Assembly (NCBI GenBank): GCA_023653785.1
Contig: JAMKCH010005384.1
Coordinates: forward strand, 62,001-126,000
Length of the DNA stretch: 64,000 bases
From: Ophioderma brevispina
Lineage: Eukaryota; Echinodermata; Ophiuroidea; Amphilepidida; Ophiodermatidae
Direction: 5' to 3'
Shown: one piece after another, positions 24,079-35,579 of the stretch
Position numbering within the stretch: position 1 is the first letter of the stretch
Layout: the number at the start of each line of letters is the position of its first letter
Program-made: the position numbers and the translations under genes
Notes under the pieces: generated by a model
Databases searched by the model: none
Told to the model about the DNA's origin: nothing
What the model saw: only the letters and a program-made list of their open reading frames with translations

Positions 24079-24428
24079 AGGTGCAACGAGAGATTTTGGA
24101 GGCACCCAAAGATTGTGTCATAATAGTAATTTCATATAGACTAGACACTCAATATATTTCTTACCTTGTATTTGGCTACAGAAAAGTCTTAAAAGTGAGA
24201 AAAAAGGTGATTCTGATTTGCTTATATTTCAATATAAAACATAGGGTGAATTTCGTATTTGCTCCTATACGAAATTAGAAATTTCAAAATTTTTGTACCA
24301 AAGAAACATTTCTCAGCTTAATCCTTTCAGATGGGGTTATTTTTGATAGAAAGCTTTACATCAGGGCAAAAATCAGGACTTTCTAATTTTTTTGGGACAC
24401 CTGATATGTGAAATCTCTCGTTGCACCT
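24079..24428. mobile_element. 350-bp MITE with TTAA target duplication (piggyBac-like)
   Basis: A perfect inverted repeat AGGTGCAACGAGAGATTT / AAATCTCTCGTTGCACCT bounds 350 bp. TTAA lies immediately outside each end (24075-24078 and 24429-24432), the target-site preference of piggyBac transposons. No coding capacity. A diverged relative occurs at about 46180-46435 (TTGTTGCACCT end and shared AATATAAAACATAG-type interior), and an internal fragment (TGTACCAAAGAAACATCTCT) at 26691-26735. Confidence 0.85.
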
Positions 24429-24529
24429 TTAAATACTCTACTCTACTTATAAATATTTGTATACGTTGTGTATACAAATTCATTGGTTGCGAATAATTGA
24501 AGTAGACCATTTGCCTCTCTCCCCAAATC

Positions 24530-25105
24530 AATCGTGAATCCATGTTTGTTATGTCAAATACACACCCGCGCAGTGTTTTCAAATATTCTGGAGAAAATGA
24601 AATGCATCTGTGAAACTGATCGCCTGTAGTAATATCCTAATGTATTTGCACTTGTGCAAAGTATCTGATCTTCATTTCCAGACGTCATATTACTCATATA
24701 ATAACGACATTATGAACATTAATTAGGGAGAGAAAATCTGCATCAGTCTACTGAGATTGAGTAACGAAAGGCTAGATCACAGGTGTAGATTTCCCAAAAG
24801 ATTAAAAGTCAAAATTTAATATGATTTAAGTGCAGAAATCGAAACATCAGAGGAATAGAAATTCATAGGTGTTACAGAAAAACAAATGTACAATTAGTTA
24901 TGATAAGTATGATTAATTAGATAGCCGAGAGCCAAGGAAAGGCATCATATAATACAGGACAGAGAAAAAAATCCTGTCTAAATTCGTACCAGAGGAGGGT
25001 CAACAACCTCGTCAGGTTTGATCAAAATAACACTTTTGAAGAACGAGCGATAATAGCTACTTTGACATGAATAATTGCGATGAAGTATCTATAGTGAATA
25101 AGCGG
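24530..25105 (+). repeat. Segmental duplication unit A1, first part
   Basis: Matches 33370-33830 in direct orientation: TTTTCAAATATTC, GAAAATGAAATGCATCTG, GAAACTGATCG and TAGTAATATCCTAAT, continuing through a GGTCAACAACCTC block. Homology stops near 25105 and resumes at 27065, so about 1.96 kb has been inserted in this copy relative to unit A2. Confidence 0.85.
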
Positions 25106-25149
25106 GATTTGGGTACTTCGATGGCTGGCAGATGGCAACGCAGCACTAT

Positions 25150-25320
25150 ATATCGCGCCGGTATAACGAAACTGAGTGTCCTCAATGAGAGAGTGTTCTA
25201 GCTACCATAGCAACATGTACAAAATAAACCGTGGCCTTGCAGACGAGGCCATTTGGGTACAGTGCTGAAACAAATGATGCATACAGCACTCAATGGAGAA
25301 CACAATAGACAGATGGATGG
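25150..25320 (-). repeat. Dispersed repeat, inverted partner at 44.08-44.25 kb
   Basis: Read on the minus strand it shares GTTCTCCATTGAGTGCTGTA, TCAGCACTGTACC, TTGCTATGGTAGCT and GACACTCAGTTTC with 44080-44250. It contains a palindromic pair (CAACATGTACAAAA, TGCAGACGAGGCC) but no coding sequence. It is part of the material inserted between the two parts of unit A1. Confidence 0.8.
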
Positions 25321-25359
25321 TAGGACACTCAGTCACACGGACACTGTATTATATGACAT

Positions 25360-26054
25360 AGTAGGGGACTGTAGTGAAAGAGTGTGCGCTTCCGGATAAA
25401 ATTGTGAATTTTTGCACAAAAGTACTTTAGGCGTTAATAATCCATAAAATTGATGGAAGCAATTGCCAACCCCCTTAATGGACCCCAGCTTGGGTTTAAA
25501 GGTTATACAGGGGTCAAAATTGGAAAAATGTTCCGATTGTGTTGAAACGTACACCATGATGTTTGTCTGGTTACAAGGATTCCAAAAGGTATAATTAATA
25601 CTATCTATGGCTTATAGTTTCGGAGTTATGGTGTAAAAACTGTAAAAATAGTGAAAAAGTCGATTTTGGTGTGTACATGGGTCAAAAGTTAAAAGCTGCT
25701 TTGATTCAGGTAATATGTGGTGCAAATTGTTTCCCTAGCATAACGGATTGAAATAAGCAATAGTTTGCCTTATCTGTTATGCTTAGTTTTCACGTTATCC
25801 AACAAAATAGGTAACAGGTCAATAGAATCCAATAGCTGGCAATAGTTGTTGACTTTATTCGCCAATTTGGTTAATAACCAAACACTTAAGATAGTCAAAA
25901 CTATTCCTATATTTCATTCTATGAGCTGAACCAACAACTTGAACCACGTTTTAAAAAAATGGAGCAACCTTTAATTTTTGACCCCTGTACAAACCAAAAT
26001 TGACCTTTTCACCATTTTTACAGTTTTTTCCCTATAATTCCAAAACTATAAGCC

Positions 26055-26088
<34 letters not shown>

Positions 26089-26656
26089 CCGACATTTGTA
26101 CAGCGCCTTTTCCTAAGGATTCAAAGCGCTGTTGCCTATTATTATTACGCTGCCGTCAGGAAATCGTCACAATCATTTCGCTTCATCTAGGCCGGCAGCT
26201 GGCCAAGCGCACAATCCTATCAGCACTTAGATTGTAATATTCCCCATAACAGCTACCCGAATATCGCTTGGGTCGACGAAGCAAGTGAGGTAAAGTGCCT
26301 TGCCCAAGTGCACAACACATTGGCACCAGCGGGGCTCGAACCCACAACCTTTGGATCATGAGTCGGCAGTTATATCCACTGGACCACATGTGCCCTCACA
26401 AAAGGTAGTATAAACTATAACTTTTTGGAATCCTTGTAATCAGACAAACATCATAGTGCGCTTTTCAACACAATCGGAATATTTTACATTTTTTTACCCC
26501 TGTGTACCCTTGAACTCAGAGAGGGGTGCCATGAGAGGGGTGTGGCAAGTGCTTCCATCATTTTTTTTTATTATCAATGGCATAAAGTCCTTGAGAACCA
26601 AAATTCACAGTTTTATCCAGATTTGCACACTCACATATGCACTGCAGTCCCCCACT
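25360..26656 (+). mobile_element. TIR element, family 1, copy 2 (hosts a SINE)
   Basis: The left end AGTAGGGGACTGTAGTGAAA and right end CACTGCAGTCCCCCACT are inverted. The arms continue as long inverted repeats (TTCCGGATAAAATTGTGAAT against TTCACAGTTTTATCCAGATT). The centre holds AAACTGTAAAAATAGTGAAA and its inverse. The right arm is interrupted by a SINE at about 26056-26398. No transposase is visible. Matches the split copy at 15574-18722. Confidence 0.85.
26056..26398 (-). mobile_element. tRNA-derived SINE with (ATT)n tail
   Basis: On the minus strand the element starts at a tRNA-like head. The RNA polymerase III A box TGGTCCAGTGG is at about 26375-26386, followed by the B box GGTTCGAGCCC at about 26333-26343. 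The body contains GCACTTGGGCAAGGCACTTT and ends in an (ATT)n tail (26056-26088). The head resembles a tRNA with an anticodon-like ACTCATGATC region. These features define a tRNA-related SINE that relies on a LINE for movement. It interrupts the right arm of a family-1 element. The low-complexity flanks hide the target duplication. Confidence 0.92.
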
Positions 26657-26885
26657 AACACCGGCATAATAAACCATATTTCACAAGTTTTGTACCAAAG
26701 AAACATCTCTCAGCTTAATCCTTTCAGTCACGTCAGAGTGTGCATTAAAACTTTTTAGAATTTTAGTAGGACGTTTCTATAAACGTTTCCATAAATTTGA
26801 GTGAAACTGGGAAAAAATAAAGACAAATTTGCGTGATAAATTCATAAGATAGCTGAGATAGCTTGAATTTATCACACAAATTTGT

Positions 26886-26894
26886 AAATAAATA

Positions 26895-26942
<48 letters not shown>

Positions 26943-26944
26943 AA
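26886..26944 (+). repeat. (GAAA)n microsatellite
   Basis: About 14 perfect GAAA units between 26888 and 26944, followed by degenerate AAATAAA-rich sequence to about 27020. The long minus-strand Phe/Leu/Ser frames here are artefacts of the repeat. Confidence 0.97.
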
Positions 26945-27064
26945 CAGCAAAATAAAGAGAAAAATAAACAAAATAAATAAACAAAACTAAATAAATACAT
27001 AAATAAACAGAAAAATAAACAGCAGCCACACATGGTTTGCTCTATGAGAGAAGAGAAAGCCACA

Positions 27065-28385
27065 AAGACAGCTATGTAATGGCTTCCGATCCTCGGTAAA
27101 CCACCAATATAACAGGCTACATGTATTTTCAGCTGAACACAATGTCTTTCTCGTCAACAATTCAGCTAAGGTAAAGCAGTAATATCACAATTGAAATAGC
27201 CAAAAGCGCCTTGACCTTTGAAGTCTTTAAATAGCCCCACTTATTGTTCAGGCTATATTTTCGAAAGAGGTATTTCATAGACAAAACCACCATCTTTCTT
27301 TTAGTTCTTAAAAGGCCGGAATTTAAAACACTTTTTTTTCCAAATGGAAGGTCACCACTTTTAAAATTTTGAAAAGACAAAACCAATTTGTTATATGATT
27401 TTTCAAGTTTAAGGCTAAAATGTTTTTCATTTGAACCCTGGGCCTTGCAATGTCGGCCCGCAGCCCAATATACACAGCGTTAGTTGTTAGTGCCATAAGT
27501 GCGTGAACTGCATTTGCGGAAATATCGCTCAAAGAAAAAGGCTACGCAACCCTTTTGATTGTACAGAACGAATCGTGAAACAGGAAAGTCTTTATTAGAG
27601 TACGCCGTCGCCGGAGCTTTCTTCATTAATATTTCAATCAATATGATGCTCGTACTGAAACACCCTCTTTTACGTTTGCCGATATAACACCGTCGGATCT
27701 GCTTACTGCAAACAATCCTGGTTTTAAGTAGCTAGTTTTTTCTCATATTCCAGGGCTGTTGTGCAATGACACCTACAATTGGTGTTATTATTTTACGTAT
27801 TTTGTTTATTTTGGAGGCGCCCAAACTCTCGAGTCTTTTCGCGTTAATTCTTAAATCATGAAACCTATATCGCCCCTTCGGTATAAATGTACGTCTGAGG
27901 CCTTTCTAAAGACGAAAGTTCTTTCAATCTTGGTGTGACAAGTAAAATATAATAATATTAGCATCGCCATTTTCTCAAATAAACAATTTGAAAAATATAC
28001 TATAAGTAGATACATTTATACTTCAATACATATCTGTTGATAACTTATATAAACCAATCAAAGTGAAACGTACACAATTCTTGACAGATAACATGACAGC
28101 AGAAAAAAACTGATCTATAAAGATGAGACGTAAATGGAAAGCTGTTTATTACATAAGAAATCATCAAACCTCGTTAAAACCTGTGCAACCTCATATGAAA
28201 CACTAAAGCTTCGATTAAGTCAATTTCCTATTCAGTAAGTTTTTCAAACCTCAAACCTGTGCATTAATAAAACAAGGTAATACTTGACAGATGACATTTG
28301 TCTTGTGCTAAAAACACTTGACAACTGTCACACCATGTCCCTATTAAGATACATTATACAGATACCACTGGCGGACAACGTTCTA
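27065..28385 (+). repeat. Segmental duplication unit A1, second part
   Basis: Matches 33830-35315: GTAATGGCTTCCGA, GTAATATCACAATT, GTACGCC(G/A)TCGCCGGAGCTT, CCTGTGCAACCTCATATGAA and TTGACAGATGACATTTGTCT. It is direct and in the same order as in unit A2. It lacks the MITE present at 33957-34134 in A2, which gives an empty-site reference for that insertion. No exon is evident in either copy. Confidence 0.9.
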
Positions 28386-28433
28386 CGTGCGTTTGTATAT
28401 GTTGCATATCTGAAATCTGACATCTGAAATATA

Positions 28434-29501
28434 CAGTGTGAGTAAAAAAAACCTACATTCAGAATAAAAAATAATTAAAAAATAGTTAATTATTTTTGCT
28501 CAAATGTTTGCAATGGTTATTAAAGAGGGATAAACATGCTTTCAGAAACGTTTATTTGGTGTCATTTGGACTTTGGAGGAAAAAGTTATGCTTATTTTGC
28601 TGAGAGACTTAAAAATCCTGTTTGGCCTATTTTGAGCCAAACAAAGATGCATCGTTACATAGAGTGACATGGTCTTCAGCAGTGATTTGAGTAAAAACTT
28701 TAACACAGGTGGGAGGATAATTGAAGGATTATAAAAATAATATCCCGGAGATTACAAAAGAAAATGCTGAGTGAAAAAATGTTCAATTTCCCAAATAAGT
28801 CAAGGTAGCTGGTGTAAGACCACAGTTTACTTCGGTTCAGCAAGATTTCATGGTTTTCACCTCGAGCCAAAGTGAAAGAAGGTTTTGTATTCCGCTTGAA
28901 AAAACAGTGCGATATTGAATTTAAGTTTTAATTCCAATTTATTACAGAAACTTCAGCTTTAGTTCTTGTCGCAATTTATGGACGCTGAGTATCTGTATTT
29001 GTACAAAATAATTACCTTAGAGATGTAGAACAAAAAGCTCTGAGCAGTTTCATTATGTTCATGAACTGCGACATTGATATGGAGTGATTTTCAATAACTG
29101 ACTCTTTATGATTGAACAATGGTAATTTAATTTGTTGAAGATATTTTACTTATAATTATGTTACACAATAGACCGTTTTATTCAAACTGGTATGTTTTTG
29201 TTGAAAAGAAATCGATACCATCTGAAATTGCATGTGTGAATTGTCTTTGCTATAATGCGTTATGGTATACGTCGGTGTCAGTCTCTCCGCATTGTATGGC
29301 TAAATCGGCCAAACATAATTTTTAGGTCTCTCCGCAAAATTGGCATAGTTTCTGAACCCAAAGTCCGAAGGACACCCAAATAAAAATCTTCTGATGGCCT
29401 GTTTATCCCTATAAACAACCAAAGCAAACATTCAAGCAAAACTAACGTTTAACTTTTGAAGAAATAATCTTTCCTGAATGTAGGTTTTTATTGACTCACT
29501 G
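28434..29501. mobile_element. TIR element, 1.07 kb, TA-flanked (Tc1/mariner-like)
   Basis: The ends CAGTGTGAGTAAAAAAAACC and GGTTTTTATTGACTCACTG are inverted and flanked by TA at 28432-28433 and 29502-29503. Pairing continues for over 150 bp (ACCTACATTCAG, GGATAAACA, TGTC.TT.GGACTTTGG). No transposase frame exists in the interior. It sits just past the end of segment A1 and is absent from the equivalent point after A2. Confidence 0.88.
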
Positions 29502-29504
29502 TAT

Positions 29505-31015
29505 ATTGGTATGTAAATTGTATGATTGATCATTTTATATACTTCTCGTGTTAGATTATCTATTATTTTCAGCGTGCATTATTTTTCACGAATGCACTGG
29601 GCTCTGTAAGATAATGCACGGGTCATCAGATAATGCACGCGGGTCACCACAAGTCACAACTCCTATTAGCTACTAGAAATACCGTCAATCATTTGATATC
29701 GACTTACTGCTCAATATCAAGTAACATGCCTGCATCGTATATATACCCTCTACGAACTTAGTATCTACAATCTATGGTGTCAGTCTAACTTAAATTATTG
29801 TGTTGAAAAAAAATATTGGTTTCTTGTTTAAAGTATTAGTTGAATTCACATGCGCAGACCATTCCAATAATGTGATTTTGTACTGTTCTTTCCGAACGCG
29901 TGATATCTTAATTACCGAGAACACGCTTTTTGTACTCTCGAAGGACGATACGTTTGAATTAACTATTGATCTAACATATAAAATTCCTTATGTATAATTT
30001 GTCAATTAGAAAGCCGTTCAGAATGTTTAGCTTCTATACTGAACTCCCCTACCTCTGTGCCGTGAAACGTCACGCGAGATTTGATGGCGCACCAGTAAAC
30101 CGCACGCGCTGGCTTAAAGCGACGGCGTTTTTACACTCCGCGCAGAAAGATGGCATACATTGACGCGTGCGTACAAAGCTGCGTCAATGTTAATGACATC
30201 ACGCACGAGTAGAGAAAGGACTATATCATGTTGCTATTACTAGTAGGCCCATGAGAATTACGTGTACTTCAAAGAAACCCAAAATTCACAGATAAAATCG
30301 TTTTCAATGCAGAAACGAGTCATGTTTACATACATCTGCGTTTGGTCTTTAACACCTAATACAGTGGGCATTGGATTGGTAGAAGAATTCATATGCATTT
30401 ATATTCAATCGTCACTGATGTGTTTTTGTTTTGGAAAAAAGTAAGGCAGTGCGAAAAGTCTATCTTGCCTTCAATTCCATGACGTCGGTTTCAACACTAA
30501 TGGGTTTGTTTTGTGAAACTGCCAGGGAGTGTGCGAGAAAGTTAGCCACTCTACAGCGTCTTATAGAGTCCTGATCTTTCTCGAGGGCGTTCAGATCAAT
30601 TTTCAAAACACACTAATCAACAATGAAATTTGGCGTCAAGGTCTTTTTGCACTATTTATAGAGTATACTTTGGCATGTTAGAGTATAGAAGTGTTTTTTT
30701 ATTTATTTTAAAAAAACTACTCCCCAATTAGATAATTACTTATGAGTATGTTCATGTAATGATTTGATGCTATTGTTTCCGTCAAAGTATATCCGCCTCT
30801 CGGGCTGCCCTGGCACTGCCCATACGGTCGCTTGCGATTATCCTGTCGAATGCACTATCTAGTCCCTTATCCTATCGATTCTTCTTCTTAGCGTGTCGAC
30901 AAGTCATTGGATGGGCTTGTGTGGTTTCTGGATTTATTCAACTTAGTGAGCTGAATCCTGGGCCACGTGCATCCATGATACGGACGCTCCTAACATGGCC
31001 CAATTTATCTATTGA
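29505..31015. other. No gene; CpG-rich patch and repeated GATAATGCACG words
   Basis: Positions 29571-29650 contain three copies of a TGCA(C/T)-type word (GATAATGCACGGG, GATAATGCACGCG). Positions 30055-30210 are unusually CpG-rich for the window (GTCACGCGAG, CGCACGCGCTGG, TGACGCGTGCG) and could be an unmethylated promoter-like patch, but no exon or TATA box follows convincingly. A GC-richer block at 30790-31010 looks like a decayed repeat of unknown type. Confidence 0.35.
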
Positions 31016-31019
31016 AACA

Positions 31020-33100
31020 TATTATTACTTAATGAAGTCAATGCGATTCTCAAAAAACTTCACCTTCACGACCACTGTATATTTTATCTTGCCTTAGAGT
31101 CACTCCAGTTTTTGCGTAGATTGGAACCCATTCTTCTTCGTTGTGACAACATTGGTTGTTTTGCAGGCATTTTGCTCTCGTCCCATTGCTATACAACAGA
31201 TCAGAATATATTTCGAGAAAATAATCTCATTAAGCCCATTCAGGGTTCGGTACTTGGTTCTATATTCAGTTGTGATCAATAGCTCACCTCTACGGTTATC
31301 ATAACCTGAACTATTTAATGTGGAGTCAGACTTCTTTTATTAACATCACACAAGAACAATTGCCTATAATAAGAATTACTGCACAGGAAGTTAACCACGA
31401 ATTTCTGAACCTACTAACTTTGTTCCCAGATATATTTAATGCTTGGATTTTGGCAGCCTCGAACATTTAGTATGGACCAAAATGGCCGAAATAAACCCAA
31501 TGGCTAAAACGTGTATAGACTGTGATGTATTTTTTTCCTTGTTGTATCCGACACTTTGTTTATTATGTATAAATACTTACTCTTACTATGAACTTTGCTT
31601 AATCTTCATAAATAGCAAAATTGGTACATCTATTGATATTTTAATTCTGTGACCCTTAAAGGCATATGCAACTTATCAAGGTCAGCATTTTTAAATGGCT
31701 TCAAAACATATACACCAGTCGTTTCTCACGTAAATAGATCACACATTACGACTATCAACTTTTATGCAATACTATACTATAATCTATATGATACTTTACA
31801 ATACTGTGCAATCATAATTTATTTTCTCATTCAGTACAGCCGATACAGCACTAGAGGCAGTACAGAGGCATACACGAGATATCACCTGATGTACAAACAA
31901 CAATATTTGCAAGAATGTCATTAACGTGCATATTATTGTGTTATTTGTTGACAGATCTGGCGTATTATACTTTGAAAAACGAAATAAAACACGCATACTG
32001 CATAACAGCGCATTCTTTGAAGAGAGCCCCCAATTTTTCAAAATTTGAGATTTTTGCACAGTTGTGTTGGTAATTGTCTAGTAAACTATACCTGCGAATG
32101 GTAATGTTCAAAAGTGCGTATTTGTCATAAAAGAAGCGATTTTCTAATTAGAATCGGTATATCTTTCTTTCAGTTCAAAAAGACCATAATTTAACTGAAA
32201 ACATCAATTTCTGTCCGTCCTTGTGAAAATAGTGCCACCTCACAACAATGACCTCTAATTTGACTTGACTGAACCAACTGAACAACAAATGGATGAGCGT
32301 AGACACGTACACGGCGCTGTTTCCTGAATATATCATCTTGGAAGGACCTTTCCAGCAGCCACTGATTATTATCGGTATACGATATTAATTATCGTAATTA
32401 CAAAATTACTTCTTTTGCGATACATAGACATGTTTTTTTTGGGGGGGAGATGGGGGAGCTCTTCAAAATGTGCTGTCATTACTTTAACTTGATGCATAAC
32501 GAAATAAACATGCAAAACAATGGGTGCTGTGGACCCGTTTCAATTCGTTTCGCAAAGTATAACAATCTACACAGCTAGTGACTTGCTCGCATCAATTCCT
32601 TGTTTTAGTGTATAATTATTGTTTAGTGTATAATTATGAGGGACACAACGTAAATACGACCTTGCAACATTTATATAATTAGACAAGGCAAACGGCCTTT
32701 TCCATCTTTCTATTCACTTTCATCAGACCTCAGACAGTAAGAGACAAAGCTACCTTAAGATCAATCATGACATATCCGCTGCTCTCTATTCATTACAATT
32801 ACAGAGAATACCGCTAATTGACCAGCCACAATCTATTAGTACACCTGACATTGCATAGACGACCATGAAAGAGATGCCGGCAGGTAGGGGTAGCCTAAGT
32901 GGTATATTGCAGTAACAGCATGTCCCGTATAAGGTCTTTTCACGGAAGGCAAATTGTGTTGAATGGACTTTTGGTAGTCCTTCAGATCATCTAAGTATTC
33001 GCCGAAAACATGTATGGTTAACCTGATCACTTCAGATATTTCTTCAGGTGAATCGTTTGTTTTGGAGGATAGACCTGACCAAATTAAAAGTGACCCACCT
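31020..33100 (+). repeat. Segmental duplication unit B1
   Basis: Direct match to 38125-39820: GAAGT(C/A)AATGCG, TTTTGCGTAGATTG, TTGGTTGTTTTGCAG, GACAAGGCAAACGGCC and GCTACCTTAAGATCAATCAT. B1 is about 0.4 kb longer, with extra sequence in about 31860-32400. No coding exon is conserved between the copies. Confidence 0.85.
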
Positions 33101-33369
33101 CAAAGCGCCTTAGTCGGTTTGCTGTGATCTATCTTTTGATTCGTTTTGGTGAGTTGCTGTATTGAAAGAGGCTTGACCGTCATCGTCTGCCTAATAGCGT
33201 AGACCATGAAACGCCCTCATCGTCAAATTTTCCCACATATAAAACTGTTGTATTTACTATATAATCAAATTTTGATCCAGGAAATAAGTGTGAAAAAGTG
33301 AGAATGTGTAGAAAAATTAACCATTTTATTAGTTGTAATGGAAGTACATATGTTTCTCTACCCAAATAA

Positions 33370-35315
33370 TCGTACACGCAGGTTTGTTATATCAAATACA
33401 AACCAAAGCAGCGTTTTCAAATATTCCGAAGAAAATGAAATGCATCTGGGAAACTGATCGTCGGTAGTAATATCCTAATATATTTACATTTGTGAAAAGA
33501 AAGGAAATCTATATGATTCTTCTGAGATTGAGTAACGAAAGGTAGATCACAGGTATGGATATCCCAAAAGATTGAAAGTCAAAATGAAATATGATTAAGC
33601 GCCGGAATTGAAACATCTGGGATATGATAATTCAAAGGTTTTACAGAAAGAGTGTACAGTTCGTTTAAGAATGATTAAGAAAGTATGATTTGTACCGGGT
33701 CAACAACCTCTTCAGGTTTGATTAAAACATGTAAAATAACACTTTGGAAGAACGAGCGATAAAAGCTACTTTTACACGAATTGTGATGAAGTAGTGAACA
33801 AGCAAGTTTTAGGGGCTTTGTTGCTCAAGCTATGTGATGGCTTCCGACTCCTCGCTTAACCCTATAATACAACATAGTAAATAATATAGAAGCCAAATGT
33901 ATTTTCAGTTCAGTAAAAGGATTCAGGCGATGCAAACCAGTAATATCACAATTAATGCACTCTAAAAATGTTGAATAAAAGGAGTAAAATCTTAGTCAAA
34001 GTTGAGTAACTTTACACAAAGCTGAGTATATGTTACCCAACAATGACTAACGTCTAATCAACTTTGACTAAGATTTTGCTCAACAGTAAGAGTTGTGTCC
34101 TTTTTACTCAACATCGAGTTTTTTTACATTGTGTAGCCTAAAGCATCTTGACCTTTGAAATGTTTGAATAACTCCGCTTATTATTCAGGTGACATTCTCG
34201 AAAGAGGCATTGCTTGACACTACAATATCTTTCTTTCAGTTCAAAAAGACCATAATTCAATTAATTTGTTGTATGATGTTTCAAGTTAAGAAGTAAAATG
34301 TTTCCATTTGTACCATGGCCTTCATTGGCCTTGAAACTTCGGCTTTCAGCCAAATATACAGTGTTATTTGTTAGTGCCGTTAAGTATGTGAACTGCATTT
34401 GCGGAAATATCTGTAAACGAAAAAGGCTAGACTACCCTTTAATTACACAGAACGAGACGTGAAACATGAAAAATAGTTATGAGGTACGCCATCGCCGGAG
34501 CTTGCTTCATAATCGATTTGATGTTCGTTCGTTCCGAAACACCTGTTTTTCTTTGCATTGTGCTGGATATAAATTTCGGATCTGATTTCTGTATACAATC
34601 TTGGTTCAGTTCGCCTGTTTCTATGCTAGACATTTTTGCATCTTGCAGGGGTAACATTCTATTTAAAAGTGTTGTTTCCTACATAATTATTACAATTTGG
34701 GGCACCCGCACTCTATACGCTTGAGGTTGTTCGCGTTTATTCTCCCCCGGCAAATATTCTTTTGAATAATGAAGCCTGTATCGCCTCTTCGATATAAACG
34801 TACGTCTGAGGCCTATCTAAAGATGAAATTTGACGCTACTGTAGATGTTCACTCTTCGTCTTTGCGTTTTCTTTAAATCTTAAATATTAAATTAATTAGC
34901 ATCGTCATCAGAAAAACTATTTCTTAAAGATAGTAATTTAAGAATAGATATATTTAAGTTCAATGTATGTTTGTTGATTACGTACATAAAACAATCCAGG
35001 TGAAACGTATACAATTCTTGACGGATAACAAAGTAACAGAGGAAACTGCTTCTATAAAAGAGAGACGTAAATAACAAAACTACAAGTTACATAATCATCA
35101 AACCAAGTTAAATCCTGTGCAACCTCATATGAAACACTAAAACCTCGATTAAGTCAATTTCCTGTTCAGTAAGTAATGTTTCTCAAACTTTAACCTGTTT
35201 ACAAATAAAACAAGGTAATACTTGACAGATGACATTTGTCTTGTGCTAAAAACACTTGACAACTGTCACAATAGGCCCCTATTAAAATACATTATAAGGT
35301 AACCCTGGCGGACAG
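33370..35315 (+). repeat. Segmental duplication unit A2
   Basis: Uninterrupted counterpart of A1 (24530-25105 plus 27065-28385). It includes an extra 0.18-kb MITE at 33957-34134. Because A2 follows B1 directly and B2 follows A2, the arrangement is a tandem duplication of an A-B block. Confidence 0.88.
33957..34134. mobile_element. ~180-bp palindromic MITE, polymorphic between duplicates
   Basis: The inverted arms include AATGTTGAATAAAAGGA against TCCTTTTTACTCAACAT, and AAAATCTTAGTCAAAGTTGA against TCAACTTTGACTAAGATTTT. Segment A1 at 27180-27205 reads straight through from CACAATT to AGCC.AAAGC without it. The insertion therefore postdates the segmental duplication. Noncoding. Confidence 0.88.
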
Positions 35316-35418
35316 CGTTCGCAGTGTTTCATGATACAAACCAGTTGAAATGTCTTAACTCCCTGTCTCTCTTAGTAACGTGTTATAATCAGTTGAGTAA
35401 CCAAATCAAATTATGTAA

Positions 35419-35575
35419 GGATAATTGACGTAGCTGAGTGCATTATGTTAGATAATTGCGTGTGAGTACGAGTTTGTCCACTTTGGGTCGAGAGGCCGGA
35501 GGCCTCGAGACCCAAAGTGACCAATCGTACTCACGCAATTATCTAACCTAATGCACGCAGCTCAGTCAATTATCC
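35419..35575. repeat. Palindrome with CpG-rich centre, ~75-nt arms
   Basis: GGATAATTGACGTAGCTGAG pairs with CTCAGTCAATTATCC, then TTAGATAATTGCGTGTGAGT with ACTCACGCAATTATCTAA, then CACTTTGGGTCGAG with CTCGAGACCCAAAGTG. The arms close on AGGCCGGAGGC. A CG-rich centre inside AT-rich arms resembles the palindromes at 17868 and 51990, but no recombinase lies nearby. Confidence 0.92.
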
Positions 35576-35579
35576 GTCA

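Noticed and set aside
26322..26398. Possible tRNA gene on the minus strand
   Set aside because: A and B boxes are present, but it is fused to a SINE body and ATT tail and cloverleaf pairing is not convincing.
26763..27063. Hydrophobic minus-strand ORFs resembling membrane proteins
   Set aside because: They run over the (GAAA)n tract and its AAATAAA-rich flank, a composition artefact.
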